Source: DATKCJ01 sp035513275 (GTDB lineage Bacteria; Verrucomicrobiota; Verrucomicrobiia; Opitutales; Opitutaceae). Taken from it: 8,001 nt of DNA. The stretch spans positions 1-8,001 of the forward strand of contig DATKCJ010000027.1 of the NCBI GenBank assembly GCA_035513275.1, given 5' to 3'. The translations under genes and the position numbers were made by a program. Under the pieces are notes generated by a model. That model was not told the DNA's origin. It did no database searches and saw nothing but the letters and a program-made list of their open reading frames with translations. The first letter of the stretch is position 1; the number at the start of each line of letters is the position of its first letter. Below, piece after piece: positions 1 to 4,889 of this stretch.

Positions 1-10
1 TTCACCCTCG

Positions 11-32
11 CCCCGACCGCGTCGGGGCTTTT
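11..32 (+). terminator. Possible intrinsic terminator for a plus-strand transcript entering from the left
   Basis: A 7-bp GC stem (CCCCGAC at 11-17, GTCGGGG at 21-27) with a CGC loop is followed on the plus strand by CTTTT (28-32). This fits a short rho-independent terminator for a gene to the left of the window, which cannot be seen. The run of T is only four long, and the hairpin is also the first of three similar hairpins, so it could equally be part of a repeat element. Confidence 0.3.
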
Positions 33-70
33 GGGCCGACTTCGTCGGGGCAAACCGCGACAAAGTCGCC
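14..70. repeat. Three tandem short hairpins CGAC-NNN-GTCG
   Basis: Three palindromic units with the same arms and different 3-nt centres lie in a row: CGAC-CGC-GTCG (14-24), CGAC-TTC-GTCG (37-47) and CGAC-AAA-GTCG (58-68). The first two are followed by GGGC, giving two copies of GTCGGGGC at 21-28 and 44-51. Unit starts are 23 and 21 nt apart, close to two helical turns. The arms are constant while the centres vary, which suggests that the stem, or a dyad protein site, matters. No function is assigned. The block lies downstream of the small minus-strand gene that ends at 130. Confidence 0.6.
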
Positions 71-96
71 TTCTCTCGCTCTCAGAGCGAGAGAAG
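70..96. repeat. Perfect 27-nt palindrome (long hairpin)
   Basis: Bases 70-82 are the exact reverse complement of 84-96 around a single central C at 83, so either strand can fold into a long stem with a small loop. The arm reads CTTCTCTCGCTCT. No T-tract follows on either strand, so it is not a standard rho-independent terminator. It could stabilise the 3' end of the small minus-strand transcript or belong to a dispersed intergenic repeat together with the neighbouring short hairpins. Confidence 0.6.
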
Positions 97-129
97 CGGA
101 TGCGCCAAAAATCTCTAGATGCATCCGGG

Positions 130-363
130 TCAGAACTTCAGCCGCGTGTTCTCGTGGCCGCAGACCGGGCAGCGACTCACCTCGCGCGACTCGGTGCTGG
201 TGTAGACGCGCGTGCACTTGATGCAGTGGAACGTCGTGCGTCGCCGCGTCGCGTCGTAGAACTGGCGGTCCCTGCGGTCGCTCCAGACCCAAAGGACGGC
301 GACCGTGAGGAAACCGAGGCCGGTGTAGACCACTGTCGCGATTGTGAGATCCACCGTGAACAT
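130..363 (-). CDS. Small membrane-anchored zinc-ribbon protein, hypothetical
   Basis: This 77-residue protein is not assigned to a named family. Residues about 6-28 form one hydrophobic segment (ending VAVLWVW), followed at once by basic residues (DRRDR). By the positive-inside rule this suggests N-outside/C-inside topology. The soluble part carries two CxxC knuckles, C47-x2-C50 and C65-x2-C68 (CPVCGH), a probable structural zinc ribbon of the rubredoxin-like type. The frame is open upstream to an ATG at 492, but that extension reads through the repeat element, so the ATG at 361-363 beginning MFTVDL is preferred. There is no Shine-Dalgarno sequence and no clear promoter. It lies beyond the rplQ terminator and is probably a separate transcription unit. 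The Cys pattern and membrane segment support a real gene; the function is unknown. Confidence 0.65.
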   Translation of the reverse strand: MFTVDLTIATVVYTGLGFLTVAVLWVWSDRRDRQFYDATRRRTTFHCIKCTRVYTSTESREVSRCPVCGHENTRLKF

Positions 364-420
364 CGATGACTGTATGGTGGAAGCTAGCGACCGCGGGCGC
401 GAGCTTGGGATGGAGGCCGG

Positions 421-530
421 CCGAAAGCGGCAGAGGACTGCCGCACCCCAAGGCCGGCGGCGCAGCCGGAAAACCTCCAAAACTGCGCGCAAGCGTCTTG
501 GACTGCGGCAGTCCTCTGCCGCTTTTCCGG
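421..530. repeat. REPIN-like element: two inverted copies of a palindromic repeat
   Basis: The 18-nt palindrome GCGGCAGAGGACTGCCGC (7-bp stem, AGGA loop) occurs at 427-444. Its reverse complement occurs at 505-522. The identity extends to 22 nt (424-445 against 504-525, exact reverse complements), with further partial matches on both sides (CCAAG at 448-452 against CTTGG at 497-501). Two inverted palindromes separated by about 60 nt match the layout of REP doublets, or REPINs, which RAYT transposases mobilise in other bacteria. From memory, similar GCGGCAGAGGACTGCCGC units are scattered through Verrucomicrobiota genomes; this was not checked. No transposase lies in the window. Confidence 0.7.
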
Positions 531-548
531 TTCGTTGACTTCGCCAAG

Positions 549-575
549 CAAAACGCCCCGGGGATGCCGGGGCGT
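549..575 (-). terminator. Intrinsic terminator downstream of rplQ (end of alpha operon)
   Basis: A 9-bp GC-rich stem (553-561 with 567-575, arm ACGCCCCGG) encloses a 5-nt loop. On the minus strand the stem is followed by TTTTGC (bases 553 down to 548). It begins 33 nt after the rplQ stop codon and points the right way, so it is the likely end of the ribosomal-protein transcript. The T-tract is short but the stem is very stable. Confidence 0.75.
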
Positions 576-608
576 CGAAAGGTCTGGCGGGCGGACGATC
601 CGCCGGTG

Positions 609-1118
609 CTATTCCTTGGTCTCGGGAGCGGGCGTTTCGGCAGCAGGCGCCTCGGCTGCGGGAGCTTCCGCGGCGGACCCGGCAGCGGCCTTCTTGCCCT
701 TCTTCGGGCCGGCCTTCTTCCCGGGCTTCTTGGCCTTGGCCTTCTTGTAGCCCGGGTCCTCCGCAGAGACGAACTCGACGAGTGCCATCTCGGCAGCGTC
801 GCCGAGCCGCTGGTTCGAGAGCTTGTAGATGCGCGTGAAGCCGCCGTTGCGCTTGGCGAACATCGTCACCTTTTCGTTGAAGAGGAGCGTTACGGCGTCC
901 TCATCGCGCAGGCGGGACATCGCAAGGCGGCGGTGATGCAGCGTGCCCTTCTTCGCGAGCGAGATGATCGGCTCGATGAAGGGGCGCAGGGCCTTGGCCT
1001 TGGTGAGGGTCGTCTTCACGCGGCCATGCTTGACGAGTGACGAGCCGAGGTTGGCGAGAAGAGCGATGCGGTGCTCTTTCTTCAGCCCGAGGCCTTGATG
1101 GTGTTTCTTGTGACGCAT
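609..1118 (-). CDS. rplQ: 50S ribosomal protein bL17 with long C-terminal tail
   Basis: bL17 is a large-subunit protein near the peptide exit tunnel. The N-terminus MRHKKHHQGLGLKKEHR and the core to about residue 118 (KAKALRPFIEPII, FAKRNGGFTRIYKL, DAAEMALVEFV) are diagnostic. The product is 169 residues; the E. coli protein is 127. The surplus is a low-complexity tail, first Lys-rich (about 125-143), then Ala/Pro/Glu-rich (about 144-169, repeating EAPAA). The tail is probably disordered and dispensable for folding. The ATG at 1116-1118 gives the canonical start; only a weak purine stretch (AAAGAAAAA) lies upstream. It is the last gene of the operon, 173 nt after rpoA, with a terminator 33 nt beyond its stop. 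Confidence 0.97.
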   Translation of the reverse strand: MRHKKHHQGLGLKKEHRIALLANLGSSLVKHGRVKTTLTKAKALRPFIEPIISLAKKGTLHHRRLAMSRLRDEDAVTLLFNEKVTMFAKRNGGFTRIYKLSNQRLGDAAEMALVEFVSAEDPGYKKAKAKKPGKKAGPKKGKKAAAGSAAEAPAAEAPAAETPAPETKE

Positions 1119-1199
1119 TGGGTTTTTCTTTCAGTCGGCTCCCGATCGGCAATCCGGTCGCAGCGTTGGGCGGCAGCGGACGGCGCGAGGCCGAAATTA

Positions 1200-1284
1200 G
1201 TAGTGAGTAACGGGTAGTGAGTAGCGAGTAGAAGAACAGCCGGTTGAGCGTGATGCTCGCTACCCGCTACTCACTACTCGCTAC
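1200..1284. repeat. Inverted pair of heptanucleotide tandem repeats between rpoA and rplQ
   Basis: On the plus strand, 1200-1227 holds four 7-nt units: GTAGTGA, GTAACGG, GTAGTGA, GTAGCGA (a fifth, degenerate unit follows at 1228-1234). On the minus strand, 1284 down to 1257 reads GTAGCGA, GTAGTGA, GTAGCGG, GTAGCGA. The two arrays are inverted around a 29-nt centre and can pair imperfectly into a stem of about 28 bp. The structure lies just after the rpoA stop and is not followed by a T-tract, so it is not an obvious terminator. It accounts for about half of a 173-nt gap in which no gene is seen. Confidence 0.75.
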
Positions 1285-1291
1285 TTCCTCG

Positions 1292-2293
1292 TCAGCCTTC
1301 CTTCTTGGTGTCGAGCAGGCGCTCGTCGAACTTCATGCCAAGCGAGAGACCGAGGGCCTCGAGCTTGTCCTTGATTTCGTTGAGGGATTTCTTGCCGAAG
1401 TTGCGATACTTGAGCATCTCGCCCTCGCTCTTCATCGCGAGTTCGCCGACGGTGGTGATGTTCGCGTTGTTGAGGCAGTTGGCGGCGCGCACGGAGAGCT
1501 CGATCTCGTTGACCGACATGTTGAGGAGCTTGCGGAGCTTGTTCTGCTCCTCGCTGACCTCGGGCTGCTGGCTCTCGAACTCGAATGTCTCGGCGCTCAC
1601 GCGATCGAAGACATCGAGGTGGTGCTTGAGAATGGAAGCGGACTGCTTGAGCGCATCGTCCGGCGTGATGCGGCCGTCCGTCCAGATCTCGAGCACGAGC
1701 TTGTCGTAATCGGTGATCTGGCCGACGCGGGTGGCCTCGACGGCATACTTCACCAGGCGCACGGGCGAGAAGAGCGAGTCGATCGGGATGACACCGATGG
1801 GCTGCTCTTCCTTTTTGTTCTCGGCGCCGGAGCAGTAGCCGCGGCCGGTCTTGACCTCGATCTCGGCCTCGAAGGTCTTCGCGCGGTCGAGCGTGCAAAG
1901 CACGAGCTCAGGGTTGAGGATCTGGATGTTCGAGTCGGGCTGGATGTCGCCGGCAGTGACCGGGCCCTCCTTGTTCACCTTCAGGCGGAGCATGACCGGC
2001 TCGCGCTTGTGCGAGACGATGAGGATCTTCTTCAGGTTCAGAACGATGTCGGTGACGTCCTCAACGACGCCGTCGATGCTCTGGAACTCGTGGTTGACGT
2101 TCTCGATGCGGATCGAGCTGATGGCCGAACCCTCGATGGAGCTGAGGAGCACGCGGCGCAGGCTGTTGCCGACGGTGTGTCCGTAGCCGGCCTCGAAGGG
2201 CTCGGCGACAAACTTGGCGTAGGTGTCGCTGGCACCCTCCTCGATCTTGGTGAGCTTGTTGGGAAGTTCGAACTTTCCGAGACGCTTGGGCAT
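1292..2293 (-). CDS. rpoA: DNA-directed RNA polymerase subunit alpha
   Basis: The alpha subunit dimerises to start RNA polymerase assembly and contacts promoter UP elements and activators. The product is 333 residues (E. coli 329). The N-terminal domain (about 1-235) includes the dimerisation signature GYGHTVGNSLRRVLLSS (about 36-52). After a short acidic linker, the C-terminal domain (about 255-320) carries ELSVRAANCL and NFGKKSLNEIK. R269, N272, G300, K302 and S303 match the E. coli DNA-contact residues R265, N268, G296, K298 and S299, so UP-element binding is probably kept. The start is the ATG at 2291-2293 (MPKRLGKFELP). No Shine-Dalgarno precedes it; the upstream sequence is pyrimidine-rich. 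It follows rpsD by 59 nt, the usual alpha-operon order. Confidence 0.98.
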   Translation of the reverse strand: MPKRLGKFELPNKLTKIEEGASDTYAKFVAEPFEAGYGHTVGNSLRRVLLSSIEGSAISSIRIENVNHEFQSIDGVVEDVTDIVLNLKKILIVSHKREPVMLRLKVNKEGPVTAGDIQPDSNIQILNPELVLCTLDRAKTFEAEIEVKTGRGYCSGAENKKEEQPIGVIPIDSLFSPVRLVKYAVEATRVGQITDYDKLVLEIWTDGRITPDDALKQSASILKHHLDVFDRVSAETFEFESQQPEVSEEQNKLRKLLNMSVNEIELSVRAANCLNNANITTVGELAMKSEGEMLKYRNFGKKSLNEIKDKLEALGLSLGMKFDERLLDTKKEG

Positions 2294-2322
2294 GGCGGGA
2301 AACTAAGGTTGGAGGCGTTGCT

Positions 2323-2351
2323 GTGAGTGACGTGAGTGAGCGCGAACGCGC
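2323..2351. repeat. Short direct repeat and hairpin in the rpsD-rpoA gap
   Basis: GTGAGTGA occurs twice in tandem (2323-2330 and 2332-2339), separated by one base, followed by a small GC hairpin GCGC-GAAC-GCGC (2340-2351) that reaches the rpsD stop codon. It resembles the GTAGTGA-type tandem repeats in the rpoA-rplQ gap. No function is assigned. Confidence 0.4.
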
Positions 2352-2352
2352 A

Positions 2353-2967
2353 TCACATGCGGCTGTAAAACTCGACGATGAGTTGCTCGTTGATGCCGGG
2401 CTCCATCTCGCCGCGGACGGGGAGGCGGTTGACGGTGGCCTTGAGGGCCTCGGCGTTGAGCGTGAGCCACGGCGGGGGCGTGCGCATGCGGGTCTCGTCG
2501 AGATTGCGTGTGGCGATCTGGCGGGCACCGGGGCGCGCGCGGACTTCGATCTCGTCGCCGGGCTTCACGGTGAAGCTGGAGATGTCGACCTTGCGGCCGT
2601 TCACCATCACGTGGCCGTGGTTGACGAACTGGCGGGCCGAGCGGCGGGTCTTGGTGAAGCCGAGCAGATAGACGACGCTGTCGAGGCGCGTCTCGAGGAG
2701 TTGCAGGAAGCGCTCGCCGGTGACGCCGCGCTCGCGCTTGGCGATGTCGAACGTGCGGCGGAACTGCTTCTCGAGCAGTCCGTAGGTGTAGCGGAGCTTC
2801 TGCTTCTCGGTGAGGCCTACAGCGTATTCGCTGGTCTTGCGGCGGCCGGCCTTCGGGCCGTGCTGGCCCGGCGGGAATGCGCGCTTCTCGGATGCTTTCG
2901 ACGGGCCCATGATGGCCGCGCCGAAGCGGCGGTTGATGCGGGCGATTGGTCCTGTGTAACGTGCCAT
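2353..2967 (-). CDS. rpsD: 30S ribosomal protein uS4
   Basis: uS4 is a primary 16S rRNA-binding protein that nucleates 30S assembly. In E. coli it also represses the alpha operon by binding its mRNA; no such site is recognised here. The product is 204 residues (E. coli 206). It begins MARYTGPIARINRRFG, a typical bacterial start, and has the S4 RNA-binding domain at about 92-155 (RLDSVVYLLGF, RQFVNHGHVMVNG). It has no cysteine, so it is the zinc-free form. It ends IVEFYSRM. The frame is open upstream to 3288, but that part is intergenic repeat read through, and the ATG at 2965-2967 is required by family length. No Shine-Dalgarno is seen; upstream is a CT-rich stretch. rpsK lies 175 nt upstream, unusually far. 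Confidence 0.97.
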   Translation of the reverse strand: MARYTGPIARINRRFGAAIMGPSKASEKRAFPPGQHGPKAGRRKTSEYAVGLTEKQKLRYTYGLLEKQFRRTFDIAKRERGVTGERFLQLLETRLDSVVYLLGFTKTRRSARQFVNHGHVMVNGRKVDISSFTVKPGDEIEVRARPGARQIATRNLDETRMRTPPPWLTLNAEALKATVNRLPVRGEMEPGINEQLIVEFYSRM

Positions 2968-2974
2968 TGCTGAA

Positions 2975-3066
2975 AGGGAGTAAGGGAGGAGGGAGTGAGG
3001 GATTTCGGAGTTCGGAGATCGAAGATCGGCTGTTGGAATTTTCGATGTTGGATTTTCGATTCTCGA
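2975..3066. repeat. Successive degenerate 7-8 nt tandem repeats in the rpsK-rpsD gap
   Basis: Read on the plus strand, the gap contains several repeat families end to end. AGGGAGTA/AGGGAGG/AGGGAGTG/AGGGATT fills 2975-3004. TTCGGAG (3004-3010 and 3011-3017) is followed by ATCGAAG and ATCGGCT (to 3031). TGTTGGA, TTTTCGA, TGTTGGA, TTTTCGA, TTCTCGA fill 3031-3066 with one extra base at 3038. The sequences differ but the 7-nt period persists. They resemble the short tandemly repeated heptanucleotides described in cyanobacteria, though relation is not implied. No gene, promoter or terminator is recognised here. Confidence 0.6.
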
Positions 3067-3073
3067 TTGGCTT

Positions 3074-3101
3074 GCCGCCCTGAAGCCCGGAGGGCGAAGG
3101 C
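3074..3101. repeat. GC-rich hairpin in the rpsK-rpsD gap
   Basis: GCCCT at 3077-3081 pairs with AGGGC at 3091-3095, and the outer GCC (3074-3076) with GGC (3099-3101) across a GAA bulge, closing a 9-nt loop. There is no T-tract on the minus strand, so termination within the operon is not supported. It may be a dispersed palindromic unit sitting among the tandem repeats. Confidence 0.4.
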
Positions 3102-3103
3102 GG

Positions 3104-3137
3104 GTCCGTGGTCCCGTGGTCCGTAGTCCTGTGGTCT
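3104..3137. repeat. GTCCGTG-type tandem repeat just after rpsK
   Basis: Units GTCCGTG (3104-3110), GTCCCGTG (3111-3118), GTCCGTA (3119-3125), GTCCTGTG (3126-3133) and a partial GTC(T) follow one another with alternating 7 and 8 nt length. The array ends about 6 nt from the rpsK stop codon. It is another member of the 7-8 nt period class found in this gap. Confidence 0.6.
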
Positions 3138-3142
3138 TTTTG

Positions 3143-3700
3143 TTAGACGCGGCGGCGCTTGCGCGGGCGGCAGCCGTTGTGCGGGATGGGGGTGACGTCG
3201 ATGATCGAGGTGACCTCGAGACCGACTGCCTGCAATGCGCGGACGGCGGAGTCGCGACCGAGGCCGGGACCGCTGACGTGGATGACAATGTCCTTCAGGC
3301 CGTGCGACATCGCGTTGCGCGCGGCTTCCTGGGCGACGACCTGTGCGGCGTAGGCGGTCGACTTGCGCGAGCCGCGGAAGTTGCACTTGCCGGCGCTGGC
3401 CCAGGAGATGACGTTGCCCTTGGAATCGGTGATCGAGACGATCGTGTTGTTGAACGAGGCGTTCACGTGCGCGACCCCCGAGGTGATATTCTTCGAACCC
3501 TTTGCCTTGCGGACCTTGATCGGTGTGATCTCGTCCTTGAGCAGATCGGCGCCGGTCGCGGCCTTTGGAGCCTCGGCGACGGCTTGAACGGGCGCACCGG
3601 CCTCGGCGGCAGGAGCTTTCGGCTCGGCGGCAGCGGCGGCCTTCGCGGGCTTGGCGTCCTTCTTATGTTCCTTCTTGGGAGCTGTGTTCTCTTCGGCCAT
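3143..3700 (-). CDS. rpsK: 30S ribosomal protein uS11 with long N-terminal extension
   Basis: uS11 sits on the 30S platform near the mRNA exit and the anti-Shine-Dalgarno helix. The product is 185 residues against 129 in E. coli. The conserved body begins near residue 62 (KVRKAKGSKNITSGVAHV) and includes ASFNNTIVSITD, GSRKSTAYAAQ, SGPGLGRDSA and the C-terminal PIPHNGCRPRKRRRV. The HNG asparagine is the residue known as isoaspartate in E. coli S11. The first 55-60 residues are Ala/Lys/Pro/Glu-rich and look disordered. The start chosen is the ATG at 3698-3700 (MAEENTAPKK), 8 nt after the rpsM stop; the frame is open further upstream but there overlaps rpsM. No Shine-Dalgarno; coupling to rpsM termination is likely. 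The next in-frame Met is deep in the body, so the extension is real if ATG is used. Confidence 0.95.
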   Translation of the reverse strand: MAEENTAPKKEHKKDAKPAKAAAAAEPKAPAAEAGAPVQAVAEAPKAATGADLLKDEITPIKVRKAKGSKNITSGVAHVNASFNNTIVSITDSKGNVISWASAGKCNFRGSRKSTAYAAQVVAQEAARNAMSHGLKDIVIHVSGPGLGRDSAVRALQAVGLEVTSIIDVTPIPHNGCRPRKRRRV

Positions 3701-3708
3701 GATGATGA

Positions 3709-4086
3709 TTATTCGGCTTTCTTCGCGACGCCCACGGTCTTGCGGGGTCCCTTGCGAGTGCGGGCGTTGGTGCAGGTGCGCTGGCCGCGGACAGGAAGCC
3801 CGCGACGGTGGCGGATGCCACGGTAGCTGTTGATCGCCTGGAGGCGGCGGATGTTGGAAGTGATCTCGCGACGAAGATCGCCCTCCACAACCCACTTTTG
3901 CTCGGCGATGTAGGACATGATCTTGTTGAGCTGCTCCTCGCTGAGGTCGGAGGCGCGCATGTTCGGGTCGATGCCCGCGGCTGCGACGATCGCGTCTGCG
4001 CGCGCCGGGCCGACTCCGTTGATGTAGCGGAGTGCGTAGGGAACTTTTTTCTTGGCGGGGATTTCAACCCCTAGGAGACGTGGCAT
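3709..4086 (-). CDS. rpsM: 30S ribosomal protein uS13
   Basis: uS13 is a 30S head protein that contacts the P-site tRNA and the intersubunit bridge B1. The product is 125 residues, close to the family norm (E. coli 118). It begins MPRLLGVEIPAKKK, has the helix-two-turn-helix segment INGVGPARADAI (about 22-33), and the C-terminal RNA-binding tail SYRGIRHRRGLPVRGQRT followed by NARTRKGPRK. Cys105 in RTCTNAR replaces the Lys of E. coli. The ATG at 4084-4086 gives the canonical start, with no Shine-Dalgarno. In many bacteria infA and rpmJ lie between map and rpsM; here only 35 nt separate the two, so both are absent from this locus. rpsK starts 8 nt downstream. Confidence 0.97.
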   Translation of the reverse strand: MPRLLGVEIPAKKKVPYALRYINGVGPARADAIVAAAGIDPNMRASDLSEEQLNKIMSYIAEQKWVVEGDLRREITSNIRRLQAINSYRGIRHRRGLPVRGQRTCTNARTRKGPRKTVGVAKKAE

Positions 4087-4121
4087 GGTGATCTGTCTTG
4101 GTTAGAACTTTGGAATGTGTT

Positions 4122-4889
4122 TCAGAGCGCGGGAATCGTGAGGATTTCCGGGCCGTTTTCTGTCGTGAGCACTGTGTGTTCGAAGTGGGCGGACGGCTTG
4201 CCGTCTGCGGTGACGATCGTCCATCCGTCGGACAAGGTCTGCACCCTGTAGGTGCCGAGGTTGACCATGGGCTCGATCGCAAGGGTCATCCCGGGCTTGA
4301 AGGGCTCGCCGGTGCCGCGCCTGCCGAAGTTCGGTATCTGCGGCTCCTCGTGCATCGCGCGCCCGACCCCGTGGCCGACCATTTCGCGGACAACTCCAAG
4401 GCCGTGGCCCTCGACAAACGTCTGGACGGCATTCGAGAGGTCGCCGATCCGGTTTCCCGGGACAGCCTTCGCGATCGCGATCGCAAGCGCCTGCTCGGTC
4501 ACCTTCACCAGTTTCTCAACCTCGGGGGCGACTGGCGAAAGCATGACGGTTACGGCGTTGTCACCGATGTAGCCGTTGTATTCGACGGTCACGTCGAGCG
4601 AGACGATGTCGCCCGGCTTCAAGACCCGCCTTAGCGAGCCGATGCCGTGGACAACCTCCTCGTTCACCGAGATGCAGGTGTATGCTGGGAAACGCCTGGG
4701 GCCGACCTTGTAGTTGTAGCAGGCGCTTGTGGCGCCGAAACTTTCGATCAGCCGCCGCCCTTCCTGGTCGAGTTCGTAGGTCGTGATGCCAGGAGCTGTC
4801 ATCGCTCGCATCTTCGCGAGGATAGTCGCCGCGATCTGGCAGCTCTCGCGCATCCGCGAGATCGCATCCTTGGATTTCACGGGGCTCAC
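4122..4889 (-). CDS. map: Type I methionine aminopeptidase
   Basis: This cytosolic metalloenzyme removes the initiator Met from nascent proteins whose second residue is small. From the GTG at 4887-4889 the product is 255 residues, typical of type I enzymes without a zinc-finger extension. The expected dinuclear metal ligands are present: D99 (SLDVTVEYNGYIGD), D110, H173 (GHGVGR), E206 (AIEPMV) and E237 (FEHT), plus the catalytic-pocket H81 (VVHGIG). The start is chosen because this GTG overlaps the upstream gene's TGA as GTGA, a classic coupling arrangement, and gives the usual N-terminus (VKSKDAISRMRES). A second GTG at 4878-4880 would shorten it by three residues. The frame runs open to an ATG at 5099, but that would overlap the upstream gene by over 200 nt. 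Confidence 0.95.
   Translation of the reverse strand: MSPVKSKDAISRMRESCQIAATILAKMRAMTAPGITTYELDQEGRRLIESFGATSACYNYKVGPRRFPAYTCISVNEEVVHGIGSLRRVLKPGDIVSLDVTVEYNGYIGDNAVTVMLSPVAPEVEKLVKVTEQALAIAIAKAVPGNRIGDLSNAVQTFVEGHGLGVVREMVGHGVGRAMHEEPQIPNFGRRGTGEPFKPGMTLAIEPMVNLGTYRVQTLSDGWTIVTADGKPSAHFEHTVLTTENGPEILTIPAL

Noticed and set aside
364..416. Possible promoter for the small zinc-ribbon gene (TACAGT-like hexamer near the start)
   Set aside because: There is no matching -35 element at a proper distance, and the hexamer lies too close to the start codon to be convincing.
2..547. Minus-strand 181-codon open frame
   Set aside because: It runs through the REPIN-like element, the out-of-frame zinc-ribbon gene and the hairpin cluster. 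Its peptide has no domain features and looks like GC-rich repeat read through.
1244..2326. Plus-strand 360-codon open frame opposite rpoA
   Set aside because: It lies antisense to the clearly recognised rpoA and is a typical GC-rich shadow frame rich in Leu, Val, Glu and Asp.
3074..3101. Hairpin as an internal operon terminator after rpsK
   Set aside because: No T-tract follows on the minus strand, and essential alpha-operon genes continue downstream.
2353..3288. Extended uS4 form starting at 3288
   Set aside because: The additional N-terminal 107 residues come from intergenic tandem repeats and the end of rpsK in another frame; family length and the MARYTGP start favour 2967.
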